Source: Bradyrhizobium erythrophlei | Lineage (GTDB): Bacteria > Pseudomonadota > Alphaproteobacteria > Rhizobiales > Xanthobacteraceae | Assembly (NCBI RefSeq): GCF_900129505.1 | Contig: NZ_LT670818.1 | Span: forward strand, 2,108,001 to 2,172,000 | Length of the DNA stretch: 64,000 bases | Reading direction: 5' to 3' | Part shown: positions 42,469 through 51,216 of the stretch, piece after piece | How positions within the stretch are numbered: position 1 is the stretch's first letter | How the letters are laid out: every line of letters starts with the position of its first letter | The notes under the pieces: generated by a model | Databases searched by the model: none | What the model was told of the DNA's origin: nothing | The model's input: the letters and a program-made list of their open reading frames with translations, nothing else | Translations under genes and position numbers: made by a program

Positions 42469-43365
42469 TCAGCGCGCCTTCTGGACCTCGCCAACCGAAG
42501 GCAGCGCCATCACGGTAACGCCCGGCGGCGGCAAATCGTCATCCGGCACGAAGAAATCCGACATCAGCGGCACCGTGCGATCGACGCGATAAGGCTCGAA
42601 GTCGCGCACGCCGCTCGCATACAGCACCTTGTCGTCGATGCAGAACTGTCCGGTGAATTCGCGCGACGGCCTGGTGAAAATCACGTACGCGGCGTCGCCC
42701 ATGATCTCCGGCGTGCGGCTGGCGCGCATCATGGCGTCGCCGCCCAAGAGATTGCCGACCGCGGCGGTGGCGATGGTGGTACGCGGCCACAGCGCGTTGA
42801 CCGCGATGCCGGCGGCCTTCTGTTCGGCCGAGAGCCCGAGCACGCAGAGGCTCATGCCGAATTTCGCCAGCGTGTAGGCGGTGGAGTGCTCGAACCATTT
42901 GGCCTTGATGTCGAGCGGTGGCGACAGCGTCAGGATGTGCGGATTCTCCGCCTTCTTGAGGTGCGGGATACAGTACTTCGAGACCATGAAGGTGCCGCGG
43001 GTATTGATGCCCATCATCAGGTCGAAGCGCTTCATGTCGGTCGCCTGCGAGTTGGTCAGGCTGATGGCGCTGGCATTGTTGACGCAGATATCGATGCCGC
43101 CGAATTCGACCACGGTTTTGTCGATGGCCGCGATCACCTGGGCTTCCTCGCGGATGTCGCAGAGGATCGGCAGCGCCTTGCCGCCGGCGGCGCGGATCTC
43201 GTCGGCGGCGGTATAGATCGTGCCCTTGAGTTTCGGATGCGGCTCCGCCGTCTTGGCGGCGATCGCGACATTGGCGCCGTCGCGCGCCGCACGCAACGCG
43301 ATCGCAAGCCCGATACCGCGGCTGCCCCCGGATACGAACAGCGTCTTGCCCTTGAGCGATGTCAT
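42469..43365 (-). CDS. Short-chain dehydrogenase (HSDL2-like)
   Basis: A 298-residue classical SDR. The cofactor motif is VSGGSRGIGLAIALRAA (GxxxGxG), the structural motif CVNNASAISL, the catalytic triad Ser in ILTLSPPL and Tyr/Lys in YTLAKFGM. The pattern resembles hydroxysteroid dehydrogenase-like protein 2 members, predicted to act on fatty or steroid substrates. The serine hydrolase gene follows. Confidence 0.92.
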   Translation of the reverse strand: MTSLKGKTLFVSGGSRGIGLAIALRAARDGANVAIAAKTAEPHPKLKGTIYTAADEIRAAGGKALPILCDIREEAQVIAAIDKTVVEFGGIDICVNNASAISLTNSQATDMKRFDLMMGINTRGTFMVSKYCIPHLKKAENPHILTLSPPLDIKAKWFEHSTAYTLAKFGMSLCVLGLSAEQKAAGIAVNALWPRTTIATAAVGNLLGGDAMMRASRTPEIMGDAAYVIFTRPSREFTGQFCIDDKVLYASGVRDFEPYRVDRTVPLMSDFFVPDDDLPPPGVTVMALPSVGEVQKAR

Positions 43366-43431
43366 GTTGCGAACTCCGATCCTGGAAGCATAAGAAGGAC
43401 AGTGCTCTCTAATCGAAGAGGGGATGCTCCC

Positions 43432-44730
43432 TTACGCCTCCGCATGCAGAACACGGCCACGCGTCTCCGGCAGCGCAAAGGCGGCGAGGAAGAATACACC
43501 ATACGCCGCAACGGCGAAGATCGCGATGGCATTTCCCAGCGATGTCGAGTTCGATAGCGCGCCGACCAGGAACGGAAACAGTGCGCCGATCCCCCGGCCG
43601 AAATTGTAGCAGAAGCCCTGTCCCGATCCTCGCAATCGGGTCGGATAGAGTTCGGTGAGAAACGCGCCGACGCCGGAAAAATAGCCCGATGCAAAGAAGC
43701 CGAGCGGGAAGCCAAGCAGCCACAACACTTCGTTGGTCAGCGGCAATTGCGTGTAAAGCAGGGTGATGGCGATCGCCCCGAGCGAGAAGGTCAGGAACAA
43801 ATTGCGCCGGCCGATGCGGTCCGCCAGCCACGCGCCGACCAGGTAGCCGACAAACGAGCCGATAATCAGCGCGGAAAGGTAACCGGTCGAACTGACGATC
43901 GAGAGCTTGCGTTCGGTGGTGAGAAAACGCGGCACCCAGAAGGTGATAGCGTAATAGCCACCCTGGCATCCCGTCGCCATCAGCGATGCCAGGATCGTCG
44001 TCTTGAGAACGGGCGCGCCGAAAATCTCCCACAGCGCCGGCCGCTCGCCCGACGCGATCTGTTTGGCGCGCGCGGCGGCGGCGATCTCCGGCTCCTTAAC
44101 ATGGCGGCGCAGGAAAAATACCAATAGCGCCGGCAGCGCGCCGATGGCGAACATCCAGCGCCAGGCAATCTCCGGCGCCAGCCAGTAGAACAGGATGGCC
44201 TGCGACAGCACCGCAAGTCCCCAGCCGACCGCCCAGCCCGACTGTACCGAGCCCACGGCGCGCCCGCGGTATTGCGGGCGGATCGCCTCGCCCATCAGCA
44301 CCGCGCCGGCCGCCCATTCGCCACCGAAGCCGAGACCCAGAACCGCACGGGCGATCAGCAGCTGATCGAAATTCTGCACAAAGGCGCAAACCAGCGAGAA
44401 GAACGAGAACCACAGGATCGTCAGTTGCAACGTCCTCACGCGTCCGATCCGGTCGGCGAGGTATCCGCCGAGCCAGCCCCCGATCGCCGAGGACAGCAAT
44501 GTAACGGTTCCGGCGAGCCCCGCCGTGCCGGGGTCGACTTTCCAAAGCGCGATAATGGTGCCGATCACGAGCGGATAGATCATGAAGTCCATGCCGTCGA
44601 GCGCCCAGCCGGCCGCGCAGGCCCAGAACGTCCGCCGCTCCGGCAGGGTCATGTCGCGATAGAAGGCGAGAAGGCTGGTATCCTCGATGGCAGCGGTTTC
44701 AATGGCGATGGACGGTTCGACTTTGCTCAC
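43432..44730 (-). CDS. MFS transporter (sugar/aromatic-acid symporter type)
   Basis: A 432-residue, 12-helix major facilitator. Signature motifs: WALDGMDFMIYPLVIG in helix 1, GGYLADRIGRVRTLQ (loop 2-3 motif), RAVLGLGFGGEWAAGAVLMGE, GAWLADRIGRRNLFL (loop 8-9), and ELYPTRLRGSGQGFCYNFGRG. This pattern is of the AAHS/sialate group of proton symporters. The GTG at 44730 gives VSKVEPSIAI; the frame is open to 44889 without a better start. It lies upstream of the SDR on the same strand. Confidence 0.92.
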   Translation of the reverse strand: MSKVEPSIAIETAAIEDTSLLAFYRDMTLPERRTFWACAAGWALDGMDFMIYPLVIGTIIALWKVDPGTAGLAGTVTLLSSAIGGWLGGYLADRIGRVRTLQLTILWFSFFSLVCAFVQNFDQLLIARAVLGLGFGGEWAAGAVLMGEAIRPQYRGRAVGSVQSGWAVGWGLAVLSQAILFYWLAPEIAWRWMFAIGALPALLVFFLRRHVKEPEIAAAARAKQIASGERPALWEIFGAPVLKTTILASLMATGCQGGYYAITFWVPRFLTTERKLSIVSSTGYLSALIIGSFVGYLVGAWLADRIGRRNLFLTFSLGAIAITLLYTQLPLTNEVLWLLGFPLGFFASGYFSGVGAFLTELYPTRLRGSGQGFCYNFGRGIGALFPFLVGALSNSTSLGNAIAIFAVAAYGVFFLAAFALPETRGRVLHAEA

Positions 44731-44863
44731 GATGGACGTTTCCTGAAAAATGATCGGACCAGCTTTTTTGCCGGTTCGCGATCGGCTCACCTGTGCCGCC
44801 AATCTAGGCGGTCCGCTGATGTTGTCATCAGCCGAATCCGCACATGTCCCGGTTCGCAGATGA

Positions 44864-46612
44864 TTACTGTCCCGCGGCTTCCGCGCCACGGGTACGCGGA
44901 TCGGGAGCGCCGAGCAATCCGTTTGGCGTCACCGCGATCGAGTTGGCCGAGGTCTGTCCCATCGGCTCGATCAGTTGATGGCCCATGGCCTTCAGGCCGG
45001 CCAGCGTGTCCTCGGAGAAACCGCGCTCGATCCGCACCTCGTCCGGCAGCCATTGGTGGTGCAACCGTGGCGCCGCCACGGCGGCGGCAACGTCCATGTG
45101 ATAATCGAGCACATTGACGATCACCTGCAGCACCGTGGAGATGATCCGGCTACCGCCGGGCGATCCCGTCACCAGCACCGGCTTGCCATCCTTCAGCACG
45201 ATGGTCGGCGACATCGAGGACAGCGGCCGTTTTCCCGGTCCGGGCAGATTGGCCTCGAATCCGACCAGGCCGAACGCATTGGATGCGCCGGGTGCCGCGG
45301 TGAAATCGTCGAGTTCGTTGTTGAGCAGCACGCCGGTGCCTTCGGCAACCAGGCCGACGCCGTAGGGAAAGTTGAGCGTATAGGTGTTGCTGACCGCGTT
45401 GCCGAGGCTGTCGACCACCGAGAAATGCGTGGTGTTGCTGCCCTCGCGCGGCGGCACCGCCGATAGCGCATCGGTCCACGGCGTCGCGCGGTCGAGATCG
45501 ATCGAGGCGCGCTGCTTCGCAGCATAATCCTTCGAGGTCAGCGCCACGACCGGCGCATTGACAAAGGCGGGATCGCCGAGATAGCGCGCGCGATCGGCAT
45601 AGGCGCGCTTCATCGCCTCGATCAGGACATGCAGCTCCGGCGCGGAGCCCTGCTTCATGTCGGCCAGCGGAAAGCCTTCGAGGATATTGAGCATCTCCAC
45701 CAGCACGACGCCGCCGGAGGAGGGCAGCGGCATCGAGAGGATGTCGTAGCCGCGATAGTTGCCGCGCACCGGGGCGCGGATCACGGCGGAATAGGATTTG
45801 AGATCGTCCGGCGTCATGATGCCGCCGGCGTCGCGCACCGCTTTTGCGAGTTTTTCGGCGATCGGCCCTTCGTAAAACCCGCGCGAGCCCTGTTCGGCAA
45901 TCGCGCCAAGCGTCGCCGCCAGATCCTTCTGAACCAGGGCATCGCCCTCGCGCAACGGGCTGCCGTCGGCGCGCGAAAAAATCCTGGCGGTCGCCGGCCA
46001 GTGCGCCAGCCGCGGATAGATCGCGGGGAGCGTGTCGGCCATGTCGTCGGCCAGCGCGAGGCCATTGCGCGCCAGCTCGATCGCCGGCTGCAGCAATTCG
46101 CCCAGCGTGAATTTGCCCGAACCGTATTTCTCCAGCGCCAATGTCAGCCCGGCGACGGTACCGGGAACGCCGACGCCGAGCGCGGAATCTCGCGATTTGG
46201 CGATATCCGGTTTGCCGTCGGCCCCGAGGAAAATGTCAGGCTTGGTCGCGGCCGGTGCGGTTTCGCGATAATCGATCGCGACATCTTCATGCTTATCAGC
46301 GGAGTGGATCACCATGAAGCCACCGCCGCCGATATTTCCCGCGCGCGGATAGGTCACGGCCATTGCGAAACCGGTGGCCACCGCCGCATCGACCGCGTTG
46401 CCGCCACGCCGCAGCACGTCCGCGCCGATGCCTGCGGCGATCCTTTCCTGCGTCACCACCATGCCGTGTTCGGCGACGACGGCGTGAATGGCGTCCGCCG
46501 GCGGTGGCGTGTAGGTGCCGCGACGTTCCTGCGCGGCTGCAGGCAGGCAAAACGCGACAATCAGCAGGATCGCCGCAGCGATCGAACGCCGTTCAGCTCT
46601 CAATAGCATCAT
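44864..46612 (-). CDS. ggt: Gamma-glutamyltransferase
   Basis: A 582-residue periplasmic enzyme that cleaves or transfers the gamma-glutamyl group of glutathione. It has an N-terminal signal (SIAAAILLIVAFCLPAAAQ), GNAVDAAVATGFAMAVTYPRAGNIGGGGFMV in the large subunit, the autocleavage site before Thr in SNTTHFSVVD (Thr becomes the nucleophile of the small subunit), and LSSMSPTIVLKDGKPVLVTGSPGGSRII. The ATG at 46612 has GGAAG upstream; the frame is open to 46639. It is divergent from an MFS transporter. Confidence 0.95.
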   Translation of the reverse strand: MMLLRAERRSIAAAILLIVAFCLPAAAQERRGTYTPPPADAIHAVVAEHGMVVTQERIAAGIGADVLRRGGNAVDAAVATGFAMAVTYPRAGNIGGGGFMVIHSADKHEDVAIDYRETAPAATKPDIFLGADGKPDIAKSRDSALGVGVPGTVAGLTLALEKYGSGKFTLGELLQPAIELARNGLALADDMADTLPAIYPRLAHWPATARIFSRADGSPLREGDALVQKDLAATLGAIAEQGSRGFYEGPIAEKLAKAVRDAGGIMTPDDLKSYSAVIRAPVRGNYRGYDILSMPLPSSGGVVLVEMLNILEGFPLADMKQGSAPELHVLIEAMKRAYADRARYLGDPAFVNAPVVALTSKDYAAKQRASIDLDRATPWTDALSAVPPREGSNTTHFSVVDSLGNAVSNTYTLNFPYGVGLVAEGTGVLLNNELDDFTAAPGASNAFGLVGFEANLPGPGKRPLSSMSPTIVLKDGKPVLVTGSPGGSRIISTVLQVIVNVLDYHMDVAAAVAAPRLHHQWLPDEVRIERGFSEDTLAGLKAMGHQLIEPMGQTSANSIAVTPNGLLGAPDPRTRGAEAAGQ

Positions 46613-46699
46613 CAAACTTCCGCCGCGGGTTGAGGCCAATCTGGCGCCGGCAAATTCGCAAATTTGTCATGTCAACCGATGCTATATGGTTTCCGATGC

Positions 46700-46718
46700 A
46701 GGAGGCAAAACGCCTCCT
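46700..46718 (+). promoter_or_regulatory. Leader hairpin holding an AGGAGG in its stem
   Basis: AGGAGGC-AAAAC-GCCTCCT, a perfect 7-base stem in the 5' leader of the MFS gene at 46745, upstream of a separate AGGGA. It could hold the leader in an alternative fold or act as an mRNA stability element. This is inference. Confidence 0.3.
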
Positions 46719-46744
46719 CGTGATGATCAGGGATATTTTCGCGC

Positions 46745-48130
46745 ATGGCGGTGATCGCTTCCGACGCACGCATTGCTGATATGCAACGAGATTATCCGCC
46801 GCGATCGGCCGTCATTAGCTGGATTTTCTTCGACTGGGCGGCGCAGCCTTATTTCACACTGATCACCACCTTCGTGTTCGCGCCCTATTTCGCCACCCAT
46901 GTCGCCTCCGACCCCGCGAGCGGACAATCGCTGTGGGGCTTTGCCACCGCTGCGGCCGGACTGCTGATCGCGCTGCTGTCGCCGGTTCTGGGCGCCATCG
47001 CCGATGCCAGTGGCCGGCGCAAGCCGTGGATCGCGGCGTTCGGCGCGCTGCTCGTGATCGGCTCGTGCCTGATGTGGTTTGGCAAGCCCGGCGATCCCGG
47101 CGTGATTCCGCCACTGCTGTTCGCCTATGGCCTTGCGACCATCGGCGCTGAATTCGCCACCGTCTTCAACAATGCAATGATGCCGACGCTGGTGCCGCCT
47201 GACCAGATCGGGCGATTGTCCGGCACCGGCTGGGCCACCGGCTATGTCGGCGGCATCCTCAGCCTGATCCTGGTGCTCGGCTTTCTCGCCGCCAGCCCCG
47301 AAACCGGACGCACGCTGTTTGGATTCACGCCGCTGTTCGGTCTCGACCCCGTCACCCATCAGGGCGACCGCATCTCGGGCCCCCTGACGGGGATCTGGTT
47401 CATCGTCTTCGTGCTGCCGATGTTTCTGCTGACGCCGGATTATCCCGCCAAGCGGCGAATCGGCGACGCGCTGCGCGAGGGCCTGACCGAACTGAAACAG
47501 ACGCTCGCCGAATTGCCGCAACGGAAATCGCTGGCCGCGTTTCTGCTCGCCAACATGATCTATACCGACGGGCTGGTGTCATTGTTCGCTTTCGGCGGCA
47601 TCTACGCGGCCGGCACGTTCGGCTGGAACACCATTCAGATCGGCAGCTTCGGTATTATACTGGCCATCGCCGGCACCTTCGGCGCGTGGCTTGGCGGCAA
47701 GCTCGACGACAAGCTTGGACCGAAACGCGTCATCGCTGGCAGCATGCTGCTGCTGCTGTTTGCGATTGTCGCGATCCTGTTCGTGGACAAGGACCGGATC
47801 CTGTTCATCGAGGTCGCACCTCCCGTCCCCGGTGGCGGGCTGTTCGCAGCCAGCGCCGAACGCGCCTACCTGCTGCTGGGCTGCCTGATCGGAGCCGCCG
47901 GCGGTCCGCTGCAGGCGGCGTCGCGGACGCTGCTGATTCGTTTGGCGCCTCAAGACCGCATCGCGCAGTATTTCGGGCTTTTTGCGCTGACGGGAAAGGT
48001 CACTTCCTTCGTCGGGCCGCTCTTGATCGGCGCGATTACCGCTGTGACTGCGAGCCAGAAAGCCGGCATGGCGGTCTTGGTGCTGTTCTTCGTCGCGGGG
48101 CTGGCGTTGCTGGCGCGGGTGAAGGACTAA
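46745..48130 (+). CDS. MFS transporter, UMF1/Atg22-like
   Basis: A 461-residue polytopic protein related to the UMF1 (Atg22-like) family. Diagnostic: IFFDWAAQPYFTLITTFVFAPYFA in helix 1, SPVLGAIADASGRRKPWIAAFGALLV in the helix 2-3 loop, FNNAMMPTLVPPDQIGRLSGTGWATGYVGGI, and GGPLQAASRTLLIRLAPQDRIAQYFGLFALTGKVTSFVGP. Substrate unknown; eukaryotic Atg22 exports amino acids from vacuoles. Divergent from ggt, so glutathione-derived amino acids or peptides are a possible substrate (inference). Confidence 0.9.
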   Translation: MAVIASDARIADMQRDYPPRSAVISWIFFDWAAQPYFTLITTFVFAPYFATHVASDPASGQSLWGFATAAAGLLIALLSPVLGAIADASGRRKPWIAAFGALLVIGSCLMWFGKPGDPGVIPPLLFAYGLATIGAEFATVFNNAMMPTLVPPDQIGRLSGTGWATGYVGGILSLILVLGFLAASPETGRTLFGFTPLFGLDPVTHQGDRISGPLTGIWFIVFVLPMFLLTPDYPAKRRIGDALREGLTELKQTLAELPQRKSLAAFLLANMIYTDGLVSLFAFGGIYAAGTFGWNTIQIGSFGIILAIAGTFGAWLGGKLDDKLGPKRVIAGSMLLLLFAIVAILFVDKDRILFIEVAPPVPGGGLFAASAERAYLLLGCLIGAAGGPLQAASRTLLIRLAPQDRIAQYFGLFALTGKVTSFVGPLLIGAITAVTASQKAGMAVLVLFFVAGLALLARVKD

Positions 48131-48161
48131 GTGCTTGAAGTCGCGTCGGCTCGAAAACGCC

Positions 48162-49142
48162 TTAACCGCCGTCGCCTTGATAGAGCGTATTCACGGTAAT
48201 CGCGCCGACAGCACGCGAGACACAGGGACAGATCTTGCTGCCCTCGCCTTTCTGGTGATCGCTGAAGAATACGTCGCGATGATCGATCTTGCCGTCCACC
48301 GCAACGACATCGATTGCGCAGACGCCGCATTCGCCGCGCTGGCAGTCCGAGATCACTTCAAAGCCGGCCTCGTTGAGCGCATCCAGTAGCGATTTGTTTT
48401 CCGGAACCACGATCTCCCGGCCCGACCGATCGATCCGGACACGAAACGACTCCGTCGGCAATAGTCCACTCGAGCCAAACGTTTCGTATCGCAAATCGTC
48501 CGGCGCACGTCCGGCCGACGTCCAACTGCGTCGCGCCGCCTCGAGCAACCGCAGCGGACCGCACAGGATCGCGGAGGAGTCCGGCGGCAGGCGGCGAAAA
48601 GTGTCATCGAGCTCAATCCGGTTGGCCTCGTCGCTCGCATGAACGATCAGGCGATCTGCGAGCATGCCGGACAACTCATCGAGAAACGCGGCATCGCGCC
48701 GCGACGTGACGGCGTAATGCAGCTCCATCGCGGCATTACGGCGATTCAGCATGCCGGCGATGCCGAGGATCGGCGTAATGCCGATTCCGCCCGCGATCAG
48801 GCAATAGGATCTTCGTGTCCAGTCGATCTCGAACAGCGAGGTTGGGGTAGATATTTCGACGCGCGCGCCCGGCTGCAGCGACCACATATAGAGCGAACCG
48901 CCGCGACTGTCGGCCGCGCGACGAACGGCGATCCGGTAGCCGTCAGGGCCGAAATCTCCCACCAGCGAATAACAGCGTGTTTGCGGCCGTCCATCGATGA
49001 ACACGCCGACATTGATGTGGCTGCCAGGGGCGTAGTTTTCGACGCTCGGTCCCGCTGGCCGCAGCACGAATTCGCGAATCGCGGGCGCAACGTCGCGAAT
49101 CGCCTTAACGGTGCAGCTGATCCACCTCTCTGCAAATCGCAT
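48162..49142 (-). CDS. Rieske-oxygenase reductase component (VanB/phthalate dioxygenase reductase type)
   Basis: A 326-residue class IA reductase: FMN-binding domain (GSHINVGVFIDGRPQTRCYSLVG), NAD domain (LIAGGIGITPILGIAGML), and a C-terminal plant-type 2Fe-2S domain with CQRGECGVCAIDVV and KICPCVS. It passes electrons from NADH to the Rieske oxygenase encoded in the same operon. Its ATG (49142) is 7 bases after the GntR stop. Substrate is not evident from sequence. Confidence 0.93.
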   Translation of the reverse strand: MRFAERWISCTVKAIRDVAPAIREFVLRPAGPSVENYAPGSHINVGVFIDGRPQTRCYSLVGDFGPDGYRIAVRRAADSRGGSLYMWSLQPGARVEISTPTSLFEIDWTRRSYCLIAGGIGITPILGIAGMLNRRNAAMELHYAVTSRRDAAFLDELSGMLADRLIVHASDEANRIELDDTFRRLPPDSSAILCGPLRLLEAARRSWTSAGRAPDDLRYETFGSSGLLPTESFRVRIDRSGREIVVPENKSLLDALNEAGFEVISDCQRGECGVCAIDVVAVDGKIDHRDVFFSDHQKGEGSKICPCVSRAVGAITVNTLYQGDGG

Positions 49143-49149
49143 GGCTCGC

Positions 49150-49905
49150 CTATTCGGTGACGGGAGAGCGGATCAGCGCCAGTGCCGGCAGCAGATCCAG
49201 ATGGGTTCGATTGCGCAGCGCCAGCCGCAGGTTCCGAGCGGCCAGCCGCGCATGCTCGCGCATGACGGCTTCCGCCCTTGCCCCTTCCCGGTTCTCGATG
49301 GCGTCGACGACAACGCGGTGATGATCCTGTGCGATGACCAGGATCTGATGCGCTTCCGGCAGCACGGATTGCGCCATCACGAAGGCGCTGGGAGATGCGA
49401 ATGGCAGCGCGGAGGCGCGGTCGATCTGCCGGATCAGCGGTGCACTGTGGGACAATTCGGTGAGCAGCGCGTGAAACCGCGCATTCAGCGTGACATAGGA
49501 CGAGAACGCATCCACCGAGACCGGGTCGCGTGCGACCAGTTGGTCCAGCTCGGCGAGGCTCTCCTTGAGCGGTTCTAGATCGCGCGCGGATACCCCGCGC
49601 TCGGCGGCGAACCTGGCGGCGAGCCCCTCAAGTACGCCGCGCAATTCGATGGAGTCGAGGATGTCACGCTCGCTGAATGCCTTCACCATGAAGCCGCCGG
49701 ACGGAATGGCTTCGAGCAGGCCTTCTTCCTCGAGCCGGACCAGCGCCATGCGTACCGGCGTGCGCGAGACGCCGGTGGTCTCGACCGCCTGCAGTTCCGA
49801 GATCCGCTCGCCAGGCCGCAGCCGGCCCGAAAGGATCAGGTCGCGCAGCGCCAGTTGGGCGCGCACCGTCTGGGACACGGCGCGATCGGGGTCGCGTTCG
49901 CTCAT
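49150..49905 (-). CDS. GntR-family regulator (FCD type)
   Basis: A 251-residue FadR-subfamily GntR regulator. The winged helix reads LRDLILSGRLRPGERISELQAVETTGVSRTPVRMALVRLEEEGLLEAIPSGGFMV. The FCD ligand domain follows, with helical blocks RGVLEGLAARFAAERG and HHRVVVDAIENREGARAEAVMREHA holding metal-binding His residues. It lies between the oxygenase and reductase genes, 4 bases after the oxygenase stop, so it is co-transcribed and likely autoregulates the operon through GTATAC sites upstream. Confidence 0.92.
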   Translation of the reverse strand: MSERDPDRAVSQTVRAQLALRDLILSGRLRPGERISELQAVETTGVSRTPVRMALVRLEEEGLLEAIPSGGFMVKAFSERDILDSIELRGVLEGLAARFAAERGVSARDLEPLKESLAELDQLVARDPVSVDAFSSYVTLNARFHALLTELSHSAPLIRQIDRASALPFASPSAFVMAQSVLPEAHQILVIAQDHHRVVVDAIENREGARAEAVMREHARLAARNLRLALRNRTHLDLLPALALIRSPVTE

Positions 49906-49909
49906 CGGC

Positions 49910-50959
49910 TCACTCCGCCGCCTGCAGCGTGGCGGACGAATCCTCGCGCGCGACCATGCGATCGATCATGCGCCGCGCCCACATCGCGCCGGCGTCGATG
50001 TTGAGATTGTAGAACACGCGATCGGGATTCTCGTCGATGGCCCGCTGCTGGGCTTCGAGAATGATTTCATCTTCGCGGAAAATGCCCGCGACGCCTTCGC
50101 GGATTTCCGTGGTCAGCCGCTGTTCGCTTAAGCGATAATTGCGCGCGAAGGCCCAGAAATAGTGGCACGTTGTTTCGGTTTCCGGCGTCATGGTATTGAG
50201 CACGTAGCCGTTGACGCCCTGCGAGCGATCGCCTTCCGGCGCGCCGCTCCCGGCCGGCGCCACCCCGACGTCGATGGTGACGGTGCCGGGCGCCTCGAAG
50301 CGAATGATCTGCCAGCGGTCGACCAGTCCCGGCCTTTGCAGTTGCGCGGCCCAGAACGGCGGCGGTTCGATGCCCCGCATCCAGCGGGTCACGGTGACAG
50401 TCCTGTCGCCATGGGTCACATCGAATGGTGCTTCCGCGACGGCCTCGTCGCCGATACTGCCGCCATGGACAAAGGTTTCGTGGGTCAGGTCCATCAAATT
50501 ATCGACCACCAGCCGGTAGTCGCATTTGACGTGAATCGTTTTGCCGTCTCCGGCCCAGGCCGGATCGTTGTTCCAGTGCATGTCCGGAACCAGCGCAGGG
50601 TCGGCCAGCGCCGGATCGCCCAGCCACAGCCAGACGAAGCGGTGGCGTTCGACGACAGGATAAGCCCGGACGCAGGCCGACGGATTGATGGTTTCCTGCG
50701 ACGGCATGAAGGTGCAGCGGCCGGAGGAATTGTATTTCAGGCCGTGATAGCCGCAAACCACGCTGTCGCCTTCGAGACGGCCCTTCGACAGCGGCACCAG
50801 ACGATGCCAGCAGGCGTCTTCCAGCGCTGTGACGTGCCCATTAGCCTGCCGGTACATCACGATATGCTTGCCGCAGATCGTCCGCGGAAACAGCGCGTGC
50901 TTGATATCGGCATCCCAGGCGGCGGCGTACCAGGCGTTCATGGGAAAGGATCGGGCCAT
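49910..50959 (-). CDS. Rieske 2Fe-2S ring-hydroxylating or demethylating oxygenase (VanA-like)
   Basis: A 349-residue monooxygenase alpha subunit. The Rieske motif is CWHRLVPLSKGRLEGDSVVCGYHGLKY (CXH and CXXH). The non-haem iron site has Asp in NLMDLTHETFVHGG with two His. The family includes vanillate O-demethylase and toluate-type oxygenases; the substrate here is unknown, though a methoxylated or carboxylated aromatic is likely. The ATG at 50959 has AAGGGA upstream; the frame is open to 50995. It is the first gene of an oxygenase-GntR-reductase operon. Confidence 0.92.
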   Translation of the reverse strand: MARSFPMNAWYAAAWDADIKHALFPRTICGKHIVMYRQANGHVTALEDACWHRLVPLSKGRLEGDSVVCGYHGLKYNSSGRCTFMPSQETINPSACVRAYPVVERHRFVWLWLGDPALADPALVPDMHWNNDPAWAGDGKTIHVKCDYRLVVDNLMDLTHETFVHGGSIGDEAVAEAPFDVTHGDRTVTVTRWMRGIEPPPFWAAQLQRPGLVDRWQIIRFEAPGTVTIDVGVAPAGSGAPEGDRSQGVNGYVLNTMTPETETTCHYFWAFARNYRLSEQRLTTEIREGVAGIFREDEIILEAQQRAIDENPDRVFYNLNIDAGAMWARRMIDRMVAREDSSATLQAAE

Positions 50960-50995
50960 GCGAAAATCCCTTTGCTCGGGCCTTATGCATTCCAC

Positions 50996-51006
50996 ATGTA
51001 TACAAT
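50996..51006 (-). promoter_or_regulatory. GntR operator candidate 1 (ATTGTATACAT)
   Basis: Core palindrome TGTATACA (50997-51004), 37 bases upstream of the oxygenase start. It closely matches the ATTGTATACAAT-like boxes of VanR/FadR-type GntR regulators. Confidence 0.65.
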
Positions 51007-51058
51007 TTTGATCGGAAAAGCAATATTTTTGGCAGAAATGGGTCGGATATGGCTATTT

Positions 51059-51068
51059 CGGTATACAG
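51059..51068 (-). promoter_or_regulatory. GntR operator candidate 2 (CTGTATACCG)
   Basis: A second GTATAC core at 51061-51066, centred 63 bases (six helical turns) from site 1. Such spacing would allow two dimers on the same DNA face. Confidence 0.5.
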
Positions 51069-51160
51069 AACAGAATAAGGCTCGAAGCCTGAGGAGCTTA
51101 GCTTGCGAACCCGGACGGCACGCACCGGGCGGTAGGGCCGTTGGCGCTGTAATAGCTCGG

Positions 51161-51192
51161 CTCGTCGTTCCAGCGTTTGCCGGAACGACGAG
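51161..51192. other. Hairpin between purH and the oxygenase operon
   Basis: An 11-base perfect stem CTCGTCGTTCC/GGAACGACGAG with a 10-base loop, 25 bases beyond the purH stop. No T-run follows, so a terminator role is only possible. Confidence 0.45.
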
Positions 51193-51216
51193 AGAAGCTC
51201 GGATAGACCGTCTAGA

